Shown: positions 8,341 to 16,604 of the stretch, in pieces
Layout of the letters: each line of letters starts with the position of its first letter
How positions within the stretch are numbered: the stretch's first letter is position 1
Made by a program: the position numbers and the translations under genes
Origin: Clostridiales bacterium
GTDB taxonomy: Bacteria > Bacillota > Clostridia > Lachnospirales > Lachnospiraceae
Reading direction: 5' to 3'
Length of the DNA stretch: 64,000 nt
Assembly (NCBI GenBank): GCA_018372435.1
Contig: JAHAJA010000008.1
Coordinates: forward strand, 62,001 to 126,000
The notes under the pieces: generated by a model
Told to the model about the DNA's origin: nothing
Database searches by the model: none
Seen by the model: the letters and a program-made list of their open reading frames with translations, nothing else

Positions 8341-9063
8341 TCACGGTTTCACAACAATTGCTGTTATATTATCTTTGCCACCATACTCGTTTGCTTTCTC
8401 AATTAAAGCTCTGACTGCACTCTTAATCTTGTCTCTTCTAGATGTTACAGTCTCAAAAATCTCTGTATCATCAATCATATTAGATAAACCATCAGAACAC
8501 ATAAGTATTATATCCTCATTCTTTAAAGAAACTTCAAAGAAATCAGGTATTGCTTCACCACTAGCACCAAGTGCTCTAGTGATAATATTCTTATTCGGAT
8601 GAAATCTTGCTTCACTCTTGGTTAATTCACCATTCTTAATCATCTCTTCTACAAGAGAATGATCTCTAGTGATTTGCTTAATATCATCATGTATTAGATA
8701 CAAACGAGAATCACCAATATTTCCAACGTACAAAATATCTTCCATGATTGTTGCAATAACAAACGTTGTTCCCATACCTTCCAAATTCGGATTTTCTTTT
8801 GCTTCATTCAAAAGTAGCATATTCGTATTCTTAATGGCTTCCTCAAAAATCCGAATAGGTGATGTTAATTTACTACTTCGTATATATTCAACGACTTTCT
8901 CTACACTGAATCTAGATGCAAAATCCCCCGCTTTATGTCCTCCCATGCCGTCAGCAACTATAAACAAATTGGGAAGGTTGCCAACTTGATTTTGTTCACA
9001 AAAAACAAAGTCTTGATTCATCTTACGTTTTACACCGATATCTGTAATAGAAAATGATTCCAT
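8341..9063 (-). CDS. prpC: PP2C-type serine/threonine phosphatase PrpC/Stp
   Basis: Metal-dependent phosphatase that reverses PrkC phosphorylation. The 240-residue protein has the PPM motifs in order: VADGMGGHKAGD (near 37), GTTFV, GNIGDSRLYLI (near 115), HSLVEEM, MCSDGLSNM (near 190) and GGKDNITAIVV at the C terminus, so all metal-ligand aspartates are present. GGAGG lies upstream of the ATG at 9063. The gene is 15 bases after rlmN and 139 bases before prkC, the standard phosphatase-kinase arrangement. Confidence 0.95.
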   Translation of the reverse strand: MESFSITDIGVKRKMNQDFVFCEQNQVGNLPNLFIVADGMGGHKAGDFASRFSVEKVVEYIRSSKLTSPIRIFEEAIKNTNMLLLNEAKENPNLEGMGTTFVIATIMEDILYVGNIGDSRLYLIHDDIKQITRDHSLVEEMIKNGELTKSEARFHPNKNIITRALGASGEAIPDFFEVSLKNEDIILMCSDGLSNMIDDTEIFETVTSRRDKIKSAVRALIEKANEYGGKDNITAIVVKP

Positions 9064-9078
9064 GGCGTTACCTCCTTA

Positions 9079-10122
9079 TTAAGTAGTATGCTCATCCATG
9101 TAACTTTTTCTGAGCTGTCCACAGGCTGCATCAATATCTGAGCCCATTTCTCTTCTAATAGTAACATTAATTCGATTTTTTTCAAGTATATTTTTGAAAT
9201 TTTGAACAAACTGCATCTGTGTTTGCTTGAAATCCCTCTCCTTAATTGGGTTTACTGGAATTAAGTTAACATGACAATTTAGTCCCCTCACAACATGAAT
9301 TAATTCCTTCGCATTTTCTTCACTATCATTCACACCCTCTACTAAGCTATATTCAAAGGAGATACGCCTACCAGTTTTATTATAGTAGAATGTAACTGCA
9401 TCAATAATTTCATTGATTGTATATTTATTAGCAATCGGCATAATCTCTTTACGAATCTTGTCATTGGGAGCATGCAGCGATATAGCTAAAGTTATCTGTA
9501 ACTCTTCATTTGCAAGATCTCTAATTCGATTTACCAGACCACATGTGGAAACTGTAATGTTTCTTTGACTAATATTTAGCCCGTTCTCATCCGTTAATAA
9601 TTGAATGAACTGTAGAACGTTATCATAGTTATCAAGAGGTTCCCCTGTGCCCATAAGTACTACATTGGAAACTCGTTCTCCAGACATCTTCTGAATCTTA
9701 TAGATTTGATCTAGCATCTCAGCAGGAGTTAAGTTTCTCTCAAGTCCACCAAGTGTAGATGCGCAAAAACGACATCCCATTCTACACCCTACTTGCGAGG
9801 AGATACAAACTGAATTCCCATGTTTGTATTTCATCAGCACGCTTTCGATTACTCGGTTATCCGAAAGTTCAAAAAGGAATTTACAAGTTCCATCTTTTGC
9901 TGACTCCCTCTTATCTACTACATGCAAGGAGGTTAATTCAAAATTCTCCGATAATTTATCCCGTAAGGCCTTGGACAGATTCGTCATCTCTTCAAAACTA
10001 TCAACTAATTTCGTATGCATCCATTCATAGATCTGCTTCGCACGAAATGCTTTCTCTCCAAGTTCTTCCATCACCACTTTTACTTGTTCAAAGTTCATGG
10101 ATTTTAAATCACGCTTATCCAT
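9079..10122 (-). CDS. rlmN: Dual-specificity RNA methyltransferase RlmN
   Basis: Radical SAM enzyme that methylates C2 of A2503 in 23S rRNA and A37 in some tRNAs. The 347 residues contain the iron-sulfur motif CRMGCRFCAST (CxxxCxxC) near residue 111, GGLERNLTPAEM, VLMGTGEPLDNYDNV and the C-terminal catalytic cysteine in DAACGQLR. An N-terminal helical domain precedes the barrel, as expected. AGGAGG lies upstream of the ATG at 10122. Confidence 0.95.
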   Translation of the reverse strand: MDKRDLKSMNFEQVKVVMEELGEKAFRAKQIYEWMHTKLVDSFEEMTNLSKALRDKLSENFELTSLHVVDKRESAKDGTCKFLFELSDNRVIESVLMKYKHGNSVCISSQVGCRMGCRFCASTLGGLERNLTPAEMLDQIYKIQKMSGERVSNVVLMGTGEPLDNYDNVLQFIQLLTDENGLNISQRNITVSTCGLVNRIRDLANEELQITLAISLHAPNDKIRKEIMPIANKYTINEIIDAVTFYYNKTGRRISFEYSLVEGVNDSEENAKELIHVVRGLNCHVNLIPVNPIKERDFKQTQMQFVQNFKNILEKNRINVTIRREMGSDIDAACGQLRKSYMDEHTT

Positions 10123-10177
10123 ATTATGTTATCACCTCCTGATTCATTCATAGTCATCTTATCTAACTACATCTTAA

Positions 10178-11545
10178 TTACTTCTTAACTAATCTCGCTA
10201 AGAAAAAGCCGTCTGTATTGTAGAGACCAGGTATGAAATTAATATACCCTTTGTCAATCGTACTTTCTTTACCTTCACGTTTAACAAATCTCTCAGGTAG
10301 ATATTCTCTCAATGATTCTAGCTCAAAATCATACCTGTCTACAAACCACTCAACATTACTGAGATTTTCTTCCCTATTTACCGTACATGTACTATATACT
10401 AAAGTTCCGCCCTTTTTCACATAATGCTGTACAACATGTAAAATATTCCTTTGTAACTGAGCAAGATCCTTTTGTTTTTCAGGTGTAATATTGTATTTGA
10501 TATCATTTTTCTTGCCAATAACCCCAAGTCCAGAACAAGGTAAATCAGCTATTACGACATCTGCTTTATCAATTAATGTATCATCTAATTCTAATGCATC
10601 TTGTACTCTTGGTTTTACATTCGTATATCCCAAACGTTCTACATTTTGCTTAATTAATTCTACTTTATACTCTGTTAAATCACATGCAATAACGTTTCCC
10701 GTTCCTTCTAATAGTTGAGCCACGTGCAGGCTCTTTCCACCTGGTGCAGCACATACATCTATAATAAGATCGTCCCTTTTGATACCAGCTGCATGTGCTA
10801 CCATCATAGAACTTTCATCTTGCACTTGGAATAAACCATCCGTAAAACCATATAACCTTTGAATCGAATCATATTCAGAGATACGTAAGGCTTCTTCCAC
10901 ATAAGCTCCATCACCAACAAGTACTCCTTGGCTCACAAGACCTTTTCTTAATTCATCTATTGTAGTTTTATTCGTATTGCAACGAATTGTTGTCTCTCGT
11001 TCTGTTAAAGAAAATTGCAGCATCTTCTCTATAGTTTCAAATGAAAACTCTTCTAACCAATTACGAATTATCCATTCAGGCATCGAGTAAGCAACGCTGA
11101 GATAGGAAATCGGCTGTGCAATTTTGCTTGGATACGCGATATTTTCAACTTCTCTACTAATTGTTCTAAGAACACCATTCACAAATCCCTTGAGGTTATG
11201 AAACCCTTTTTTTGTTGCTAGTTTAACCGACTCATTACAGGCTGCACTTACAGGTACTTGATCCATATATTTGATTTGATATACACCTAAACGTAATATA
11301 TTGCGAATTACTGGTTTTAACTTATTAACCTTCACATTCGAGTACTGATTAATAATATAATCCATCTCAATCATTCTCTCTATTGTACCTTCGGTTAATC
11401 TTGATAGAAACGCTCTATCTTGTTTCGCTAGATATTGATATTTTGATAAAGTCTGGTTAAGCACTTTATTACTAAATTCACCATTCTGAGTAACTTCCAT
11501 CAGTATCGCGAGTGCTAGTTCTCTCAGATTCATTTCTTTAGTCAC
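10178..11545 (-). CDS. rsmB: 16S rRNA (cytosine967-C5)-methyltransferase RsmB
   Basis: SAM-dependent m5C methyltransferase acting on helix 31 of 16S rRNA. It has an N-terminal NusB-like RNA-binding domain (residues about 1-140) and a C-terminal Rossmann domain with VCAAPGGKSLH, ADLPCSGLGV (first catalytic cysteine) and YSTCTV (second). The start is taken as the GTG at 11545, which overlaps the upstream gene by eight bases (GTGACTAA) with GGAGG upstream; the ATG at 11533 and a TTG at 11563 are alternatives. The overlap suggests coupled translation. Confidence 0.93.
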   Translation of the reverse strand: MTKEMNLRELALAILMEVTQNGEFSNKVLNQTLSKYQYLAKQDRAFLSRLTEGTIERMIEMDYIINQYSNVKVNKLKPVIRNILRLGVYQIKYMDQVPVSAACNESVKLATKKGFHNLKGFVNGVLRTISREVENIAYPSKIAQPISYLSVAYSMPEWIIRNWLEEFSFETIEKMLQFSLTERETTIRCNTNKTTIDELRKGLVSQGVLVGDGAYVEEALRISEYDSIQRLYGFTDGLFQVQDESSMMVAHAAGIKRDDLIIDVCAAPGGKSLHVAQLLEGTGNVIACDLTEYKVELIKQNVERLGYTNVKPRVQDALELDDTLIDKADVVIADLPCSGLGVIGKKNDIKYNITPEKQKDLAQLQRNILHVVQHYVKKGGTLVYSTCTVNREENLSNVEWFVDRYDFELESLREYLPERFVKREGKESTIDKGYINFIPGLYNTDGFFLARLVKK

Positions 11546-12251
11546 GATTTCTGTTTCCTCCAAATAATATAATTAAACGAAGTAATTGTAAAATCGATGC
11601 CGCTGCTGCTGCAACATAAGTAAGAGCTGCAGCACCAAGTACTTGCTTCGTTTGTGAAACTTCTCTATCTGATAATATTCCAGTGCTAGCTAGAATCTTA
11701 ACTGCACGATTAGAAGCATTGAATTCCACAGGCAATGTTACTAACTGAAATAAAACTGCTGCACAGAATAGTACAATTCCTAACGTAATTAGTGTCTGTG
11801 ACCAACTAAGTAAGACACCGATTAGTATAAGTGGCCAAGATAACGTTGCACCAAAGTTTGCAACCGGAACAAGTGCTGTACGAATCCTAAGTGGTGCGTA
11901 CTCTTTGTTATGTTGAATCGCATGTCCACATTCATGCGCTGCTACACCAATAGCAGACACGGAGGTATTACCAAACACACTATCAGACAAACGAAGAACT
12001 TTATTCTTAGGATCATAATGATCCGTTAAATGTCCACTAATTCTTTGAACAGATACATCAAAAATACCAGCATTACGAAGAATTCTCTCTGCTGCTTGAG
12101 CACCAGTAAGACCTGACATACTTCGTACATTAGAATATTTAGCAAATGTTGATTTAACCTTAGCGGATGCTAGTAAGCTGATTACCACACCTATTATAAC
12201 TAACATATAAGTCGGATCAAAATAATATCTATAACCATAAAATAATGCCAT
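11538..12251 (-). CDS. YugP-type membrane zinc metallopeptidase
   Basis: A 237-residue membrane protein of the DUF2268/YugP family. One N-terminal hydrophobic segment is followed by a soluble part with the zinc motif HECGHAIQH near residue 114. Two or three more hydrophobic stretches make up the C-terminal half. The physiological substrate of this family is not known. It sits between fmt and rsmB, a placement seen in many Clostridia, and its stop codon overlaps the rsmB start. Confidence 0.88.
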   Translation of the reverse strand: MALFYGYRYYFDPTYMLVIIGVVISLLASAKVKSTFAKYSNVRSMSGLTGAQAAERILRNAGIFDVSVQRISGHLTDHYDPKNKVLRLSDSVFGNTSVSAIGVAAHECGHAIQHNKEYAPLRIRTALVPVANFGATLSWPLILIGVLLSWSQTLITLGIVLFCAAVLFQLVTLPVEFNASNRAVKILASTGILSDREVSQTKQVLGAAALTYVAAAAASILQLLRLIILFGGNRNRD

Positions 12252-12291
12252 AATAAAAGCTCCTTTCTATATCTTAAGTGACTAACTCTTT

Positions 12292-13221
12292 CTAACCGAG
12301 TTTCTCGCCTTTTTCAACTGTAACACCACGTAAGAAAGAAGCAACATCCATACGTTTCTTTCCTTCTAGTTGAATTTCCTTAAGAGCTAATGCTCCATCT
12401 GCTGTTTTCACACAGATAGAATCTTTTGTTACGTCAACGATTTCACCTAATTCTCCACCATACTGCTTCTCTAAAACATCGGCCTTCCATACTTTTAAGG
12501 TCTTACCATTTAAGGCAGTATATGCGCTTGGCCATGGATTTAATCCTCGAATCAAGCGTTCTAATTCAACAGCTGATTTATTAAAGTCAATCTTTCCTAA
12601 TTCCTTCGTAAGTCTAACCGCATAATTTGATTTTGAATCATCTTGCTTCTCACGTATTACCGTTCCTTTTTCAAACATTTCTAATGTTTCTACCAATAAC
12701 TCAGCTCCAGCGACAGCAAGTTTGTCATGAAGACTACCATATGTTTCATCTTTATCAATTGGCACTTCAACTTTACTAATCATATCCCCTGTATCAATGC
12801 CGGCATCCATCTGCATGATTGTAATACCAGAAACAGCCTCACCATCGATTACAGCCCATTGAATTGGTGCTGCACCACGATATTTCGGTAGTAATGAACC
12901 ATGAACACACACACATCCATGGGTTGGCATATCTAATAATGTTTGAGGTAAGATTTGGCCGAATGCTGCAACAACGCCAATATCCGGTTTTAATTGTCGT
13001 AATTCCTCGATGACACTTTCTTCTCTAACCTTAACCGGTTGATACACTGGAATATTATGCTCTAAAGCCTTTTCCTTCACAGGTGTATATAAAACAGCTT
13101 TTCCTCTTCCTTTTGGTTTATCTGGTTGTGTAACTACTCCAACAACTTCATGTCCCGCTTTGATAATACTATCTAACGTAGATACTGCGAAATCAGGAGT
13201 TCCCATAAAAAGAACTTTCAT
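12292..13221 (-). CDS. fmt: Methionyl-tRNA formyltransferase, with an unusual active-site residue
   Basis: Transfers a formyl group from 10-formyl-tetrahydrofolate to initiator Met-tRNA. The 309 residues include MKVLFMGTPDFA at the N terminus, the folate-site segment HGSLLPKYRGAAPIQWAV, the catalytic aspartate in MQMDAGIDTGDM, and a C-terminal tRNA-binding domain with LNPWPSAYT. Odd point: the position usually held by Asn in the NVH catalytic motif reads CVH here (codon TGT inside a TG-rich run near 12,910). The ATG at 13221 is chosen because AGGAGG is 7 bases upstream. It follows def by 11 bases. Confidence 0.93.
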   Translation of the reverse strand: MKVLFMGTPDFAVSTLDSIIKAGHEVVGVVTQPDKPKGRGKAVLYTPVKEKALEHNIPVYQPVKVREESVIEELRQLKPDIGVVAAFGQILPQTLLDMPTHGCVCVHGSLLPKYRGAAPIQWAVIDGEAVSGITIMQMDAGIDTGDMISKVEVPIDKDETYGSLHDKLAVAGAELLVETLEMFEKGTVIREKQDDSKSNYAVRLTKELGKIDFNKSAVELERLIRGLNPWPSAYTALNGKTLKVWKADVLEKQYGGELGEIVDVTKDSICVKTADGALALKEIQLEGKKRMDVASFLRGVTVEKGEKLG

Positions 13222-13232
13222 TCCCATCCCTC

Positions 13233-13715
13233 CTACTCTTCTTCTAAATCACTGGTATTGTATAGCTTTCCTTCCACTTTCTCTACATATAAGTGTCCAT
13301 CTAAATGATCGATTTCATGACAGAATGCTCTTGCTAGTAAACCTTCTCCTTCAAGAATTCTCTCTTCCATATTACGATCCAAAGCCTTAACCTTCACATA
13401 ATTAGGTCTTGTAACAACTCCAACTTTCCCTGGAATACTAAGACAGCCTTCATCACCTGTTTGCTCCCCACTTGCTTCAATGATTTCTGGGTTAATTAAA
13501 ATGATAGGCTCATTTGCTTCTGGCGATACATCAATAACTACTATTCTCTTTAAGATACCAACTTGAGGTGCAGCAAGACCTACGCCCTGTGCATCATACA
13601 TGGTGTCTAACATATCACCGATTAACTCATTAGTACGGTCATTCATCTCTGTAACCGCCTTTGCAGTCTTATTGAGTACCGCATCACCCATAGTTCTTAT
13701 ATTTCTAATTGCCAT
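13233..13715 (-). CDS. def: Peptide deformylase
   Basis: Metalloenzyme that removes the formyl group from nascent peptides. The 160 residues carry all three family motifs: GVGLAAPQVG (motif 1), DEGCLSIPG (motif 2, metal-binding Cys) and CHEIDHLDG (motif 3, HExxH). The ATG at 13715 has GGAAAGGAAG upstream and matches the family start; an open frame of 20 codons before it is not conserved. It forms a pair with fmt and has its own predicted promoter. Confidence 0.95.
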   Translation of the reverse strand: MAIRNIRTMGDAVLNKTAKAVTEMNDRTNELIGDMLDTMYDAQGVGLAAPQVGILKRIVVIDVSPEANEPIILINPEIIEASGEQTGDEGCLSIPGKVGVVTRPNYVKVKALDRNMEERILEGEGLLARAFCHEIDHLDGHLYVEKVEGKLYNTSDLEEE

Positions 13716-13745
13716 ATTAATCTTCCTTTCCCTATTTAAATTATT

Positions 13746-13775
13746 ATAATAAACCAGTTTTGATTTTATAATCAA
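13746..13775 (-). promoter_or_regulatory. Predicted promoter of def-fmt
   Basis: Minus-strand -35 TTGATT at 13770-13775, 18-base spacer, -10 TATTAT at 13746-13751, about 30 bases before the def ribosome site. A moderate match only. Confidence 0.45.
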
Positions 13776-13970
13776 TATTTCTGGATAATTTACTTGATAA
13801 CTAATGAAATATATACTTTACCTTTTATTTAGCTAGCTTTCTAGTCTGTCATTATTTCCTTGTTGACTTATTCATTCTACAACCACTGAAATGCTCTGTG
13901 CACAACAAGACTCTTAATAGCGCCTAAATTTCTCAATACATTCTTACTTACTCAAACCTTGTTGATACTT

Positions 13971-14252
13971 TACAAAACTCGGTAAATGCCTAACCATACT
14001 TCTATCCTAAAACACAATTCTAAGAAATGATAGCGAAGAAACTATAGTACTTCTTAGAGTACGACGAGATGCCTAGGAAGGTGAGGCATGGACGCCGAGC
14101 CAGCCCGAACACGACAGGATGTCGTGTTGAGGGCGTTTCCGTACGCATCTATCAACTAAACGCGTACTCTTAGAAGTACTTAGTTTCGTAGCGTATTTCG
14201 TGAATTGTGTTTAAGGCTAGAAGTATGTTAGCCAACCTACCCGAGTTTCGTA
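13971..14252. repeat. Fold-back element copy A (282 bp), covarying stems around a conserved core
   Basis: This 549-base gap between priA and def holds no ORF but one long imperfect inverted repeat. Its ends are ACAAAACTCGG (from 13972) and CCGAGTTTCGT. The arms pair over about 90 bases, including an 18-bp stem (14047-14064 with 14164-14181) with a single T-T mismatch. The core, about 14070-14145, starts CTAGGAAGGTGAGGC and holds a hairpin CACGAC-AGGAT-GTCGTG enclosed by GCCC/GGGC. A second copy with the same core lies at 22536-22810. The element ends about 12 bases after the priA stop codon. It could be a structured 3' UTR, a small RNA or a MITE; no transposase is nearby. Confidence 0.8.
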
Positions 14253-14264
14253 ACCCTCAACAAA

Positions 14265-16547
14265 TCAATAGCTATTCATTGGATTGAAATCAAACTGAAC
14301 ACTACAACCTTTGAAGATAGCCGAGTAATCTATGAAACCTTCCATAAAATTCTTTAAGTTCTTTAAGTATATATAATCCATATGCTTCATATATAGTACA
14401 TATCGGTATATATCGTTCACTTTTGCAACATTTGCTTTCACAGGACCAATGATCTCAAGGTCCTCTGTTTCAACAACGCCTTCTGCTGTATCCATCTGAG
14501 ATTTCAATTGTATCTTATAATCAAGAACAGCAGCTTTGAATAAATCAGCTGCCTTAGCTACCGCGTCATCATTCTTAGATGTCAAAAACGCTACAAGGAT
14601 ATTGGATACAGGTGGATACTTCATCATTGTTCGAAAGGCTATTTCTCGGTTATAAAATGCTTCATAATCGTTATCAGCTGCAGCTGTTACACTATAATGT
14701 TCCGGATTGTACGTTTGAATAACTACTTCTCCATTATCCTTACTTCTACCTGCACGACCTGCCGCCTGTGTTAATAATTGAAATGTTTTTTCAGCTGCAC
14801 GGTAGTCATTGGCATACAGAGATAGGTCCGCAGCTAATATCCCCACCAAAGAAACATTTCCAAAATCATGTCCCTTAACAATCATCTGTGTTCCCACTAA
14901 GATATCAGCCTCTTTATTCGCAAAGGCTGATAGAATCTTCTCATGTCCTTCTTTGCCTGCCGTTGTATCCATGTCCATACGAAGAACCCTAGCAGTAGGG
15001 AACTCCTTCTTAACCATCTCTTCTACCTTCTGCGTTCCTGTACCAAACGTAGCTATATATGGAGAACCACAACTTGGACACTTACTTGGCATCTCTTCTT
15101 CATAACCACAATAATGACAAACAAGCTTATTCTTATCCCTACCATAATGGTAGGTTAGGGAAACATCACAATGAGGGCATTTCATCACATGACCACAGCT
15201 TCTACAAGATACAAACCCTGCAAATCCTCTTCGATTTAGGAATAGCATAATCTGTTCCTTTTTATTCAAACGGTCTGTAATAAGTTTTTTTAACTTCTCA
15301 CTAAAAATCGATTTATTCTTCTTCTTTAATTCTTCCCTTAAATCTACTACATAGACACGTGGTAGCTTCGCCCCACTAATTCTTTCATTTAATTCATACA
15401 AGTTGTATTCTCCATCTTTCGCACGCTTATATGCTTCTAAGGATGGTGTTGCAGAACCAAGTACTACACTAGCGCCAAGTAAGGAAGCTCGGTAAATCGC
15501 CACTTCTCTTGCATGGTACTTCGGAGGCATCTCACTCTTATAGCTACCTTCGTGTTCCTCATCTATAATAATCAATCCAAGTTTCTCAAACGGCGTGAAT
15601 AATGCAGACCGTGGACCAATCATAATATCAATATCCCCTTGTTTTGCACGCATATATTGATCAAATCGTTCACCCTTTGACAATCTTGAGTTCATAATGG
15701 ATATTCGATCCCCAAATCTTTTATAGAACCGCATTACCGTTTGATAAGTTAGAGCAATTTCTGGTATTAATAATATAACCTGTTTACCTTGTTCAAGTAC
15801 ATGTTCAATCATCTCCATGTACACTTCTGTCTTTCCACTACCAGTTATACCATGAAGTAGATATGTTTTTCTAATCCCTTCATCGTATTCGTTACAAAAG
15901 TCATCTGCAATAACTTGTTGCTTTTGAGTCAACACCATTGCTTTTTGTACCTGTTGCTGGTTTTTAATTGGGTTACGATAAATCTTAGTTGCTTCAACTT
16001 CAATAATATTCTGTTCTACAAATGTCTGTATTGTCGGTCTAGTAATCCCATACTTATTAATTGCTGTATCATAATCTACTTCATTTCGTTCCAATAATAA
16101 TTCTAGAAGGCGAATTCTAGCTTTATAATTTTTTCGCTGTAATTCTATTAACTTTGCATTCGCTTCCTCCAGTCCTAACAACAAACGAATTGTCCGTTTT
16201 TCCACCATCTTCACCGTTTGCTTTACTGGAAGAACAATTTTAAGTGCATCATTCAAAGTAGCACCATAATTATCGCGTATCCAAGATGCAAGCCTAATCA
16301 AATGAGATTCCATCACAAGAGCATTATCAACAACCTCTTCAATCTCTTTAATATACGACACATCTATGCTTGGTGTTTGCGATAAAGAAATGATATATCC
16401 CTTGATAATACGATTTGCCTTACCAAACGGAAATCTAACAAGAGAACCAACAACCGCTTTTTCTTCAAGATGCTTTGGTACTGCATACTGATAGGTTTTG
16501 TCTAAGTTCTCATGCGAGATATCCACTATGATGTCTGCATATATCAT
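14265..16547 (-). CDS. priA: Primosomal protein N' (replication restart helicase PriA)
   Basis: 3'-to-5' helicase that recognises stalled forks and reloads the replisome. Domains in order: N-terminal 3'-binding domain, helicase core with Walker A GITGSGKTEVYM and Walker B DEEHEGSYK, a zinc insertion with paired cysteines (CRSCGHVMKCPHC and CHYCGYEEEMPSKCPSC), helicase C-terminal motifs (VGTQMIVKGHDF, QAAGRAGR), and the C-terminal domain. Start: the ATG at 16547 with AAGGTGG 8 bases upstream; a GTG at 16559 is also in frame. Length is 760 residues. It follows murF by 57 bases and is immediately followed by fold-back element A. Confidence 0.96.
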   Translation of the reverse strand: MIYADIIVDISHENLDKTYQYAVPKHLEEKAVVGSLVRFPFGKANRIIKGYIISLSQTPSIDVSYIKEIEEVVDNALVMESHLIRLASWIRDNYGATLNDALKIVLPVKQTVKMVEKRTIRLLLGLEEANAKLIELQRKNYKARIRLLELLLERNEVDYDTAINKYGITRPTIQTFVEQNIIEVEATKIYRNPIKNQQQVQKAMVLTQKQQVIADDFCNEYDEGIRKTYLLHGITGSGKTEVYMEMIEHVLEQGKQVILLIPEIALTYQTVMRFYKRFGDRISIMNSRLSKGERFDQYMRAKQGDIDIMIGPRSALFTPFEKLGLIIIDEEHEGSYKSEMPPKYHAREVAIYRASLLGASVVLGSATPSLEAYKRAKDGEYNLYELNERISGAKLPRVYVVDLREELKKKNKSIFSEKLKKLITDRLNKKEQIMLFLNRRGFAGFVSCRSCGHVMKCPHCDVSLTYHYGRDKNKLVCHYCGYEEEMPSKCPSCGSPYIATFGTGTQKVEEMVKKEFPTARVLRMDMDTTAGKEGHEKILSAFANKEADILVGTQMIVKGHDFGNVSLVGILAADLSLYANDYRAAEKTFQLLTQAAGRAGRSKDNGEVVIQTYNPEHYSVTAAADNDYEAFYNREIAFRTMMKYPPVSNILVAFLTSKNDDAVAKAADLFKAAVLDYKIQLKSQMDTAEGVVETEDLEIIGPVKANVAKVNDIYRYVLYMKHMDYIYLKNLKNFMEGFIDYSAIFKGCSVQFDFNPMNSY

Positions 16548-16604
16548 TTCTCCCACCACCTTTATCGACTTTGTAATTGAACAGTTCCCTATTCATCAAG
16601 CTTT

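Noticed and set aside
9759..10142. Plus-strand open frame of 127 codons across rlmN
   Set aside because: Lies opposite conserved RlmN motifs and has no credible start signal; composition reflects the complementary strand.
13971..14252. Integron attC site or retron RNA as explanation for the fold-back element
   Set aside because: No integrase or reverse transcriptase in the window, and attC-type core sites were not found; the structure alone is not enough.
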